41,070 nt of DNA from an uncultured bacterium (lineage in GTDB: Bacteria; Patescibacteriota; Minisyncoccia; Moranbacterales; GWC2-37-73): positions 1 to 41,070 of the forward strand of contig CAIOVI010000048.1 in assembly GCA_903861715.1 (NCBI GenBank), written 5' to 3'. The notes under the pieces were generated by a model. That model saw only the letters and a list, made by a program, of their open reading frames with translations, made no database searches and was not told where the DNA came from. Of this stretch, positions 25,825 to 34,634 are shown in pieces (within the stretch, counting starts at the first letter, position 1; each line of letters begins with the position of its first letter). The translations under genes and the position numbers were made by a program.

Positions 25825-27045
25825 ATGTTAACAGTGGAAAATCAACCAGGCAAAAATCAAGCAGCTCCTCTGGCTGATCGCATGCGTCCTCAAACTTTGG
25901 AGGACTTTTTTGGCCAGCAAGAGCTGGTGGGTGAAAATTCTTTTCTGCGCAAAGCGATTTTGGCTGATCAAGTTCCGTCTATGATCTTGTGGGGGCCGCC
26001 CGGCTCTGGCAAAACGACTCTGGCAGCTGTGATTGCCAAAGTGACCAAGGCTGACTTCATCAAAATCAGCGCAGTGACCAGTGGCATCAAAGAACTTCGC
26101 AAAACAATTTCCAAAGCTGAGGAAAATCAATGGCAGAAAAAGAAGACCATTTTGTTCGTGGATGAAATCCATCGTTGGAACAAAGCTCAACAAGATGCTT
26201 TGCTACCTCATGTGGAACGTGGGCTGATGACGCTCATTGGTGCGACCACTGAAAATCCCAGCTTTGAAGTCAACTCAGCGCTCGTTTCGCGCTCTCGAGT
26301 TTTTGTTTTGAGTAAATTGGAAACACCTGACTTGGAAAAAATTATCGAGAAAGCTTTGAGTGACAAGGAGAAAGGCTTGGGAGATGAAAAGATTGAAATT
26401 ACTCCTGAAATTATTAAAGAAGTTGCCTTGCTGTCCAATGGCGATGCTCGCATGGCGCTGAACACCTTGGAAGCAGCGACGAATCAAAGCAAAACAATCA
26501 CCAGGGAGTTGCTCAAGCAAATTATTCAAAAATCGCATCTTTATTATGACAAAGGCGGGGAAGAGCACTACAATATTATTTCCGCCTTGCACAAATCGAT
26601 GCGCGGCGGTGATAGCGATGCCAGTGTTTATTGGCTAGCCAGAATGATTGAAGGTGGGGAGCAGCCAACCTATATCGCTCGCAGACTTTTGCGTTTTGCT
26701 AGTGAGGATGTCGGCTTGGCGGACAATTTTGCGTTGGTGCTAGCAAACAATGTTTTTGATGCTTGTCATAAATTGGGCTATCCAGAATGCTCCGTGCACC
26801 TGGCGCAATTGGTAGTTTATTTGGCCAAAGCGCCCAAAAGTGTGAGCAGCTATTTTGCCTACAACAAAGCCAAAAAAGACGTGGAAGAATTTGGCAATCT
26901 TCCAGTGCCGATGCATATTCGCAATGCTCCAACCAAGCTCATGGAAAAACTTGGCTACGGCAAAGGCTACAAATACACCCCCGTTGAAGACAGCTCGGGG
27001 CAGGAATATTTACCCTCCAGTCTTCGAAATAAAAAATATCTTTAA
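25825..27045 (+). CDS. rarA: Replication-associated recombination protein RarA/MgsA (AAA+)
   Basis: PLADRMRPQTLEDFFGQQELVG; GPPGSGKTTLAAVIA; ILFVDEIHRWNKAQQDALLPHVE. Confidence 0.93.
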   Translation: MLTVENQPGKNQAAPLADRMRPQTLEDFFGQQELVGENSFLRKAILADQVPSMILWGPPGSGKTTLAAVIAKVTKADFIKISAVTSGIKELRKTISKAEENQWQKKKTILFVDEIHRWNKAQQDALLPHVERGLMTLIGATTENPSFEVNSALVSRSRVFVLSKLETPDLEKIIEKALSDKEKGLGDEKIEITPEIIKEVALLSNGDARMALNTLEAATNQSKTITRELLKQIIQKSHLYYDKGGEEHYNIISALHKSMRGGDSDASVYWLARMIEGGEQPTYIARRLLRFASEDVGLADNFALVLANNVFDACHKLGYPECSVHLAQLVVYLAKAPKSVSSYFAYNKAKKDVEEFGNLPVPMHIRNAPTKLMEKLGYGKGYKYTPVEDSSGQEYLPSSLRNKKYL

Positions 27046-27213
27046 ATCTTGTTAGGCGATGATATTTTTTTGATAAATTTATCTTTTTTAAAAAAGAAGC
27101 AGAGGGTTTACCCTCCAAATTGAAAAACAAAAAATATTTATAAACTATACTCCTTGAAGACTTTAATAACATTCTCACATTCTTGAGAATGTGAGAATGT
27201 TATTTATTATAGA

Positions 27214-27252
27214 ATTGAAAATTTTAGCTATCGCAATAATTTTCAACTCTTG
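27214..27252. repeat. Family B inverted repeat, empty form
   Basis: aattgaaaattttagctatcgc|aataattttcaactct; no nested palindrome. Confidence 0.75.
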
Positions 27253-27348
27253 CTCTTTAGATTTCTTGGTTATTCTACCATTCGACCATATATGGTAGAG
27301 GAGTTTTTTGGGGAGGCAGTCTTGGCGAAAATGGCAGAGTGGCTTGAG

Positions 27349-27377
27349 TTTGACTAAAATAGCTAGAGTGATATAAT
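27349..27377 (+). promoter_or_regulatory. Strong sigma70-like promoter
   Basis: TTGACT-17 bp-TATAAT upstream of the truncated RhuM gene. Confidence 0.7.
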
Positions 27378-27417
27378 AGCACTAGGAAATAATAAAAATA
27401 TTTAAAGTGCTAAAATT

Positions 27418-27702
27418 ATGAAACAGGAAGAGGAAAAATCACAAATTATTATTTATAAAACAGATGATGGAACGATTACTGTCGATACACTTATGAAAGA
27501 TGAAAGTCTTTGGCTTTCGCAAAAATCTATGGCACAGCTTTTCGATTGCAGTACCGATAATATTGGTCTTCATCTTAAAAACATCTTTAAGCAAAAGGAA
27601 TTGAAGGAAAAAGCAGTTACCGAGGATTTCTCGGTAACTGCCAGTGACGGAAAAATTTTCCAAAGACTGTCCTTGGAAAATTTTTCTCTAGAATTCGATT
27701 GA
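27418..27702 (+). pseudogene. N-terminal fragment of a RhuM-family protein
   Basis: IIIYKTDDGTITVDTLMKDESLWLSQKSMAQLFDCSTDNIGLHLKNIFKQKEL..VTEDFSVTASDGK then homology stops at hairpin 27650-27686. Confidence 0.8.
27650..27686. repeat. Perfect 14-bp-stem hairpin at the truncation point of RhuM
   Basis: GAAAAATTTTCCAA-agactgtcc-TTGGAAAATTTTTC. Confidence 0.8.
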
Positions 27703-27761
27703 TTTTGCTGGCTTTTGGTGGTATTTTTAGGGGAGGAAATATTTGTAACTAAAGATAAACT

Positions 27762-27917
27762 ATGAAACTACTATTAACATCAGCTGGACTTTCAAATGAG
27801 TTAATTTCAAGTTCATTGCTGAAGTTGGCTGAAAAATCCTTTTCTGGCTTAAGGGTTGCTTTCATTGCGAATGCCGCAGATAATTATGCCGATAAATGGT
27901 TTGTTGAAAATTTTTGA
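27762..27917 (+). pseudogene. N-terminal fragment of a peptidase E (S51)-like protein
   Basis: MKLLLTSAGLSNELISSSLLKLAEKSFSGLRVAFIANAADNYADKWFVENF* (51 aa only). Confidence 0.65.
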
Positions 27918-28016
27918 CTGATACTTAATTGGTAGATAAACTTAATAAAAGAAATATTGGAGTTGAGTTGTCCTAAAAAGTCGGACAACTGGAAGTTTGC
28001 TTAATACAAGAAAACT

Positions 28017-28745
28017 ATGAAAATTCTTAAGGAAATAATTGAAATATTATCAGAATTAAAAAGTCTCCAAAATGTTCAAGTCGACAAATTTTTGTTTCAA
28101 GAAAATTCTGATTCTTTTGGGCTTTCGATTGCGAATGAAACGTTAGTTGAAATAAAAGAAAAATCTATCTTAGTTGTTGGTAATGACGTTACGAAAAAAG
28201 TTTTTTCAATTCTTAGTTCAAATTCCTCAGATGTTATTGAAAATAATCAAATAAAAATCTTTTTTGCTGATTTAAAAGACTCCTTAATTAGAATAAATCA
28301 TCTTGGCATCAGCTATTCTTGTGTCAATATTGAAAAAGAAATAGTCGAAATAAAAAAGTCATTATTTGGAACGAGTTTTAAATTATACGAAGAACCCAAT
28401 GATTCTACCAATCAAAGATGGTTTTTTGTTGGAAACTTAGAAAATTGGGAAAACCCTCTTTTCGAAATCGTCCTAACTGAAAGCGAAGCCAAATTTTGCA
28501 CAAAGTGGATTCCTCATTTTCAAATTGATTTAGACACCAACTTGAGTATTAAAGAGTTAGAATCTTTGACGGATAAATATTTTAAAAATAATTTTTTTGA
28601 TTGGAAACTTGATATTCCAAATTATGGTGTTGTTATGGCTATGGGTGAGTTATCAAATATCAATGGGACAAAAATTTTTCTCGGACTCGGAACTAATATA
28701 CGCGGCACAAAAAAACACAGAGAGGAAATATTGAAATTAGTGTAA
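28017..28745 (+). CDS. Hypothetical protein
   Basis: Intact 242-aa ORF, no recognised domain. Confidence 0.55.
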   Translation: MKILKEIIEILSELKSLQNVQVDKFLFQENSDSFGLSIANETLVEIKEKSILVVGNDVTKKVFSILSSNSSDVIENNQIKIFFADLKDSLIRINHLGISYSCVNIEKEIVEIKKSLFGTSFKLYEEPNDSTNQRWFFVGNLENWENPLFEIVLTESEAKFCTKWIPHFQIDLDTNLSIKELESLTDKYFKNNFFDWKLDIPNYGVVMAMGELSNINGTKIFLGLGTNIRGTKKHREEILKLV

Positions 28746-28804
28746 AGCTTTTTAAACAGCAGTAATATAAACTAATGAAAGGTGTTAATTTTTTACAAAA
28801 AACT

Positions 28805-29407
28805 ATGAACAAAATCAAGGCAATTTTATTGGATGCGGATGGTTTGGTTTTCAAAAAGCAGCGCTATTTTAGTGAGATTTTTGCTGAGCAGTATGGCGTT
28901 TCGAAAGATTTGATTTTGCCATTTTTCAAAAACAATTTTAGGCAGTGCCAAGAAGGCACAGTTGATCTGAAAGAAGAATTGAAGCCATTTTTGCAGCAGT
29001 GGAATTGGGAAGGAACCGTTGAAAGTTTTCTTGAATTTTGGTTTTCATTTTGCGTGGTTGATAAAGATGTTTTGAAAGTCGTGCGGGAATTGAGAGAAAA
29101 AGGCTATAAATGCTATTTGGTGACCGATCAAGAAAAATATCGCGGAGAGTATATCAAAAAGAATTTGAAACTCGAAAATGAACTGGATGGATTTTTTTAT
29201 TCTTTCGAGCTTAAGTCTTCAAAATCAGAAAAAGAATTTTATGAGAAAATTTTGAAAGAGCTTAACCTCGCGCCGGAAGAAGTGATGTTTTTTGATGATG
29301 AAGATGAGAATGTCGAAATTGCCAGTGAGCTTGGAATTCAATCAATTCTCGTGAGCGGGGCAGAGGATTTTGAGAAAGCTGTTCAAGAAATTTTTTATAA
29401 GGATTAA
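28805..29407 (+). CDS. HAD-superfamily hydrolase
   Basis: KAILLDADGLVF, YLVTDQ, EVMFFDDEDENVEIASELGIQSILV. Confidence 0.85.
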   Translation: MNKIKAILLDADGLVFKKQRYFSEIFAEQYGVSKDLILPFFKNNFRQCQEGTVDLKEELKPFLQQWNWEGTVESFLEFWFSFCVVDKDVLKVVRELREKGYKCYLVTDQEKYRGEYIKKNLKLENELDGFFYSFELKSSKSEKEFYEKILKELNLAPEEVMFFDDEDENVEIASELGIQSILVSGAEDFEKAVQEIFYKD

Positions 29408-29456
29408 AGTATTGATTTGATTGAGATTGATTTGTATAAAAATTAGCAATAAAAAT

Positions 29457-30461
29457 ATGATTATAGGTATAATTGGAACTGGTTTTGGAAAAACAATTGC
29501 ACAAACCTTTCGAGCTGTCGACAAGAATTGCGGTATATTTTTGTGTGGCTCAAATAAAGATAAAACAAAGAAGATTGCTGCTGAAATCGGCGTTCAAGTC
29601 ATTGAAAAATGGCAGGATTTAATTCTGCGACCAGAGATTGATCTTGCGGTAATAGCTACTCCAAGCAGTTTACATAAAAAGATGTTTGAAGCAATCATTA
29701 AGCAAAACAAGCATATTTTACTTGAAAAGCCAGCAGCCACTACGGCTCAAGACATAAGAGATATGATTGCCTTAAGTAAAAATTATTCAAAAAATATTAT
29801 TGTCAACCATGAGGTAAGATTTAATCCTGTCGTTAGCTATATAAAAAATTGTATTGAAAATAATCTTCTTGGAGACATTATGACATTAAGGATTGGTGCT
29901 TATCTCAATTTGTTTTCAAATGAAAGTTATACCGGCACTTGGTATAATCGAAAAGAATCAGGGGGGGGTCAGCTTCTCGCCATTGGTGTTCATCAAATTG
30001 ATTTGGCGAGGTTTTTGCTTAATATGCCAAAAATAGAGAAAGGTGCTATTTTCACTTCGGTCTACGATGATCCTCGCTTTACAGAGTCTACTAATGCCGA
30101 ATCTCAATTTTCAGGCAATTTAATAACAGAGAAGGGAACCTGTGTTGAATTATTTAATGATTCTTATTGTTTTGGTGGTAAGGATTTTATTATCGAGGTC
30201 ATAGGTAGTAGGGGAATTATAAAATATAGCGACACACAAGGGTTGAGGGTGAGTTTTGCAAATGATCAACCGCTAGAAGAAATTCAATTGGAAGATTCCA
30301 TGCCTGATATTAAGATTGGAAATTCAATTTTAACAAAATCTTTAAAGTTTTTTGTAAAAGAATTAATTGAAATGATTGAAAAAAATAAAGCTAATGATAG
30401 ATTTTGCAGTCTTCAAGTTGCCGCTGATAACCTTGAAATTATTGAGAAGTATAAAGATTGA
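29457..30461 (+). CDS. Gfo/Idh/MocA-family NAD(P)-dependent oxidoreductase
   Basis: IIGIIGTGFGKTIAQTF; DLAVIATPSSLH; HILLEKPAATT; SGGGQLLAIGVHQIDLARFL. Confidence 0.9.
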   Translation: MIIGIIGTGFGKTIAQTFRAVDKNCGIFLCGSNKDKTKKIAAEIGVQVIEKWQDLILRPEIDLAVIATPSSLHKKMFEAIIKQNKHILLEKPAATTAQDIRDMIALSKNYSKNIIVNHEVRFNPVVSYIKNCIENNLLGDIMTLRIGAYLNLFSNESYTGTWYNRKESGGGQLLAIGVHQIDLARFLLNMPKIEKGAIFTSVYDDPRFTESTNAESQFSGNLITEKGTCVELFNDSYCFGGKDFIIEVIGSRGIIKYSDTQGLRVSFANDQPLEEIQLEDSMPDIKIGNSILTKSLKFFVKELIEMIEKNKANDRFCSLQVAADNLEIIEKYKD

Positions 30462-30584
30462 AGATCAAGGCTAAAACTGAAAATCCTCAGATGACCACTC
30501 CTAGAAAAGTTTTTAAGGCTTGTAAGCTCCCATTACAATATTTCAGTATCTTGTAATTTTTTCCATTCAACCATATAAGGTAGA

Positions 30585-30740
30585 TTTGAAATTTTTAGCT
30601 ATCGCCCGCCTGTCGCGATATGACATTTCGGGCAGGCAATAATTTTCAACTCTTTTAATTTTTTCACAGTAATCCAGCTAAAAACTTCATGAAAAAAGTA
30701 TTGCAAATTCTTGCATATGCGACTTTTTGCAATACTTTTC
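30585..30740. repeat. Family B inverted repeat with one nested palindrome, plus shared downstream hairpin segment
   Basis: ttgaaatttttagctatcgc[ccgcctgtcgcgatatgacatttcgggcaggc]aataattttcaactc; then about 90 bp essentially identical to 31185-31277. Confidence 0.8.
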
Positions 30741-30758
30741 ATCGAACGCTCTCGGTCG

Positions 30759-30853
30759 GTTCAGTGTCTCTGACTCGCCGGTCCGCCCTTGGAGGAAAAT
30801 GAAACAGTTCTAAATTTACAAGAATAATCAAGTTCAAGTCGGAGACCTTGAAC
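30759..30853. repeat. Family A inverted-repeat element, copy 3
   Basis: GTTCAGTGTCTCTGACTCG ... TTCAAGTCGGAGACCTTGAAC. Confidence 0.8.
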
Positions 30854-30931
30854 TGACAACTAACAAAAACCAACATTACATTCAAACGCATATGACTCAA
30901 ATTGCAATGTTTTCTGATGTTTAGTGAAAGG

Positions 30932-30961
30932 GAAATGAAATGAAATGAAATGAAATGAAAT
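30932..30961. repeat. Microsatellite (GAAAT)6
   Basis: gaaatgaaatgaaatgaaatgaaatgaaat. Confidence 0.9.
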
Positions 30962-31080
30962 AAGTCCATGGGAGCCACATAAGGACTTTTTTTATTTTCT
31001 CTACTATTTTTGCCCATAATGCTGCGTAAAAATATTTAGGGTGGTAGACATAGCGTTGCAGGCGGGCGACCATATGATGT

Positions 31081-31277
31081 AGAGTTGAAAATTTTAGCTA
31101 TCGCCCGCCTGCTTCGATAGGCGAAGCATTTCGGGCAGGCCCACATGTCACGATATGACATTTCGGGCAGGTAATAATCTTCAACTCTTTTAATTTTTTC
31201 ACAGTAATCCAGCTAAAAACTTCATGAAAAAAGTATTGCAAATTCTTGCATATGCGACTTTTTGCAATACTTTTTAA
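31081..31277. repeat. Family B inverted repeat with two nested palindromes, plus shared downstream hairpin segment
   Basis: gagttgaaaattttagctatcgc[ccgcctgcttcgataggcgaagcatttcgggcaggc][ccacatgtcacgatatgacatttcgggcaggt]aataatcttcaactc. Confidence 0.8.
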
Positions 31278-31307
31278 GGTTGGGAAGATTGCCACTCTTA
31301 GCCAAAT

Positions 31308-31336
31308 TTGACGTCTGTTTATGATAGTGATAGAAT
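31308..31336 (+). promoter_or_regulatory. Sigma70-like promoter of the YhcG pseudogene
   Basis: TTGACG-17 bp-TAGAAT. Confidence 0.6.
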
Positions 31337-31363
31337 ATCAGTATAAAAACTAAAAACAAGAAT

Positions 31364-32531
31364 ATGAACAAGGAAAAAACGAAAATAATTTCAAGCAAAA
31401 AAGATTATCATAATCTAGTTGTTGGGATTGGTGAAATTTTGGCACAAGGTAAGAAATTTGCTTTTCAAAAAGTAAACAGCGTTTTGACGGCAACTTATTG
31501 GCAAATTGGCAAGCAGATTGTGGAATTTCAACAAGGTGGGAAAAGACGGGCTGAATATGGCGAGGAAATTATCAAACAACTTTCGACCGATTTGACCAAG
31601 CAATTTGGCTAAGGTTTTTCTTATAGAAATTTACAGCAAATAAAGAAATTTTATCTTACTTTCTCAAAAGTGCAGACACTGTCTGCACAATCTTTTCCAC
31701 TTTCTTGGTCACACTATGTTCGTTTGATGAGTATTCCCAATATTGCTGAAAGAAAATTTTATGAAATCGAATGTGAAAAGAACAGTTGGTCACTGCGAGA
31801 ACTTTGTCGTCAGTTTGACAGCGCTCTTTTCGAAAGGCTGGCTTTAAGCAGGGATAAGCAAGAGGTAAAGAAACTTTCAGAAAAAGGACAGCTTGTTGAA
31901 AAGCCTCAGGATATTTTCAAAGAGCCATACGTTTTGGAATTTCTGGGTTTGGACGAAAATCAGCATTACTCAGAAAGTGAATTAGAGTCAGCCCTGATTA
32001 GCAATTTGGAGAAGTTTTTATTATCTAGCGAAGCGAGAGGAATGAAAGTACTCTTTCATTTCCGAGCGAGCGACGATAACAAAAGGTATTTTGCCTACGA
32101 GGCTTGCCTCGTGAGCCTGAAGGGTCCAGGGCTTGCCCTGGGGTATTAATACCCTTTTATTAGAGCTTGGAAAAGGTTTTACCTTTGTGGCAAGACAAAG
32201 GCGAATCACTAGCGGAGTGAAACATTTTTACATCGATTTGGTTTTTTATAACCGACTTTTGCAATGCTTTGTTTTGATTGATTTGAAAATTGGCGAGCTG
32301 AAACATCAGGATCTTGGGCAAATGCAGATGTATGTGAATTATTTTGATCGTGAAGTAAAAGAAAAAAATGAAAACAGCACGATCGGAATTGTTTTGTGCA
32401 AGGAAAATGACAAGTTTGTGGTGGAATATACTTTGCCTGAAAAAAGTAGCCAAATTTTCGCCAAACAATATCAACTCTATTTACCCAAAAAGGAAGAACT
32501 GCTGGCCCAAATCAAAAAAATGGCCGGTTGA
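31364..32531 (+). pseudogene. YhcG/DUF1016-family PD-(D/E)XK nuclease, inactivated by a nonsense codon and a palindromic insertion
   Basis: Continuous family-like sequence across three ORFs: LTKQFG*GFSYRNLQQIKKFY (TAA at 31610) and LEKFLL[insert]LELGKGFTFVARQRRI; same frame before the insert, +1 after it. Confidence 0.9.
32024..32154. mobile_element. 131-bp non-autonomous palindrome-cluster insertion with 8-bp TTTTATTA duplication
   Basis: TTTTATTA at 32016-32023 and 32155-32162; excision of 139 bp restores the YhcG frame. Confidence 0.85.
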
Positions 32532-32547
32532 TTTTGCGTAATTTTGG

Positions 32548-32576
32548 TTGACTTTTTCGTTTTTTGGGTGTATACT
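32548..32576 (+). promoter_or_regulatory. Sigma70-like promoter of glucosaminidase paralog 2
   Basis: TTGACT-17 bp-TATACT. Confidence 0.7.
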
Positions 32577-32605
32577 GGTAACATAGTCAAATAGATAGAG
32601 TAAAA

Positions 32606-32634
32606 ACGGGTGAAAGCCCGTTTTTGCTTTTTTT
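32606..32634 (+). terminator. Terminator-like hairpin between promoter and gene (attenuator candidate)
   Basis: AAAACGGG-tgaaa-GCCCGTTTTTGCTTTTTTT located between 32548-32576 promoter and ATG 32644. Confidence 0.55.
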
Positions 32635-32643
32635 GACCAAAAT

Positions 32644-33300
32644 ATGCGTAAATTCATCAAAAAACTGAATAAAAAATTCCTTAGATGGAATAAAAAAGCT
32701 AAAATCGGGGTTTTTACTTATGGTGACATTGACCCTGCCAAAGGCAAACAACTTTTGCTTGTTTTGGCCATAGTTTTTGCCGGCACCCTGGCTGTCTTTT
32801 CAACGTCGGGCTATTTTGATGATTCGAATGATAAAATAGTTCAAGTTTCAATTCCTCCTGTTCGCAGTCAATCCTCTTTTGAAAAACAAGCCAACAAGTT
32901 GGTGGCTGGCTATCCAATTGCTCAAATGACTCCCTACATCTTTTCCAAAGATCCCAAGGTGGCCGCTTTTATGATTGCGATTGCCAAGAAAGAAAGTGCT
33001 TGGGGCAAAAGGCATCCAGTTTTGGCTGGCAAAGATTGTTACAACTATTGGGGCTTCCGACTCAAGACGGATTCGATGGGCTCTGGTGGCCACACTTGTT
33101 TTGATTCTCCGCAGCAAGCTGTTGACGTGGTGGCAAGTCGCATTGATGAGTTGGTCAATCAGGAAAACATTGATTCACCAACCGAAATGATTGTTTGGAA
33201 GTGTGGTTATGGTTGTCAGGATGGGGCCAAAACGGCCGAAGAAAAAAAATGGGTTAGTGATGTGAATATTTATTACAGTAAGCTCGAGAATTATTTGTAA
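32644..33300 (+). CDS. Membrane-anchored glucosaminidase/lysozyme-like hydrolase (paralog of 248-976)
   Basis: KVAAFMIAIAKKESAWGKRHPVLAGKDCYNYWGFRL. Confidence 0.7.
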   Translation: MRKFIKKLNKKFLRWNKKAKIGVFTYGDIDPAKGKQLLLVLAIVFAGTLAVFSTSGYFDDSNDKIVQVSIPPVRSQSSFEKQANKLVAGYPIAQMTPYIFSKDPKVAAFMIAIAKKESAWGKRHPVLAGKDCYNYWGFRLKTDSMGSGGHTCFDSPQQAVDVVASRIDELVNQENIDSPTEMIVWKCGYGCQDGAKTAEEKKWVSDVNIYYSKLENYL

Positions 33301-33365
33301 AAATAGGATAGTTTAAATAGAAAAACCTGCCTCCTGGGAGGTGAGTAAAAACAAAAACAAAAAGA

Positions 33366-33396
33366 TGGTGCGCGCCAAAATTAGGCGGCGCCTTTT
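33366..33396 (+). terminator. Rho-independent terminator
   Basis: GGTGCGCGCC-aaaatta-GGCGGCGCCTTTTTT. Confidence 0.7.
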
Positions 33397-33500
33397 TTGT
33401 TGGTTTTTTGGAATTACACGCAATGATTCTGACCTTGACAGGAAAACATTTATCCTTTATGATGCCCAGTCAACTTCTAAAGACTAATAATCATAAAATT

Positions 33501-33776
33501 ATGAAGAAATTTTTGTTCGGGGTGCTTTTGGTGGTTTTACTAGCTAGTGCTGGCTTGGCTTTGGCTAGTGACAACACAAGTCAGACTCCTTTGGAGGAAT
33601 TGATGTTGGCGGTGGCTGATTTGAAAAGCCAAGTGGCTGTTTTGCGGGCCGAACTTAAGGCTGAAAAGGCCAAAGAAGTGCCACCTCAGCAAGCAGTGGT
33701 GACTAATTTTGCAGCCAAGGAAAATGTGGGAGTTTCGCACTCGGAACGCTACGCCATCAGCAATATCAATTTTTGA
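33501..33776 (+). CDS. Small secreted/anchored hypothetical protein with coiled-coil
   Basis: MKKFLFGVLLVVLLASAGLALA signal peptide then LEELMLAVADLKSQVAVLRAELKAEKAKE. Confidence 0.55.
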   Translation: MKKFLFGVLLVVLLASAGLALASDNTSQTPLEELMLAVADLKSQVAVLRAELKAEKAKEVPPQQAVVTNFAAKENVGVSHSERYAISNINF

Positions 33777-33863
33777 AAAATTTGAAAATCTTGAAATTCG
33801 AAAATCTCCCGCCTGGGAGATTTTTGCTTTCTTTATTTTTAAAGCTGACTTATAATTTGAAAT

Positions 33864-34457
33864 ATGGCAGAGCAAGCACTTCGAATTACTTTTGATTTTC
33901 TCAGGCATTATGGCTATTTTGCGATGTTGCCATTGATGATTGTGGAAGGAGCGGTGGCAACCGTGGGGGCGGCAGCCTTGGCGTCTTTGGGAATTTTTTC
34001 TTGGCCGATAGTTTTGTTTTTTTCAATCTTGGGTGATTTGATTGGCAATGTTATCTTATACGCAATCGGCTATCATTGGGGCATGGGCTTCGCGAGCGGA
34101 TGGGGAAGGCATTTTGGTTTGAGTGAAAAACGGATAATCAAAATGGAAAAATATTTCCAGAAAAATGGAGGCAAAACTCTTTTCGTGGTCAAATCGATGG
34201 CTGGGATTTATGTGTTGGCCTTCATCACGGCTGGCATTGTGAAAATGGATTTCAAAAAATTTTTCAAATATGCTTTATTGGGGGCGATTGTTTGGAGCAG
34301 TTTTTTGGTGGCGATGGGTTATTTTTATGGCCAGCTTTGGCAGAACATTCAAAATTATGTTAGCTGGACTGGTTTTGGCATTTTGCTTGTTATGCTTGGA
34401 GCTTTTGCGGGGCTTAGGTTTTTTGGCAAAAAGCAGTCTGAGGAATTGCCGCAATAG
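33864..34457 (+). CDS. DedA/VTT-domain membrane protein
   Basis: FLRHYGYFAMLPLMIVEGAVATVGAAALASLGIFSWPIVLFFSILGDLIGN. Confidence 0.85.
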   Translation: MAEQALRITFDFLRHYGYFAMLPLMIVEGAVATVGAAALASLGIFSWPIVLFFSILGDLIGNVILYAIGYHWGMGFASGWGRHFGLSEKRIIKMEKYFQKNGGKTLFVVKSMAGIYVLAFITAGIVKMDFKKFFKYALLGAIVWSSFLVAMGYFYGQLWQNIQNYVSWTGFGILLVMLGAFAGLRFFGKKQSEELPQ

Positions 34458-34634
34458 TTTTCGCTTTCAAGATTCACTAACTAGGTTTATAATTTAAAGA
34501 TGGAATCCAGTAGTGAGAATTCAAAGATTATATTTCGTAGCTGGTTTGTCATTATTGGATAAGTTTAAAAATAGTTTGCATTAATTTTTTTTAGATTTCT
34601 TTCGGGCATAGCCCATTTGAATTTCTGCTGCTGG

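Noticed and set aside
30739-31017. 92-aa minus-strand ORF across 30739-31017
   Set aside because: Composed of the family A inverted repeat and the (GAAAT)6 tract (MDLFHFISFHFISLSL); not a believable gene.
30585-31277. Possible CRISPR array from repeated blocks
   Set aside because: Only two long blocks with nested palindromes and no regular repeat-spacer spacing; no cas genes in the window.
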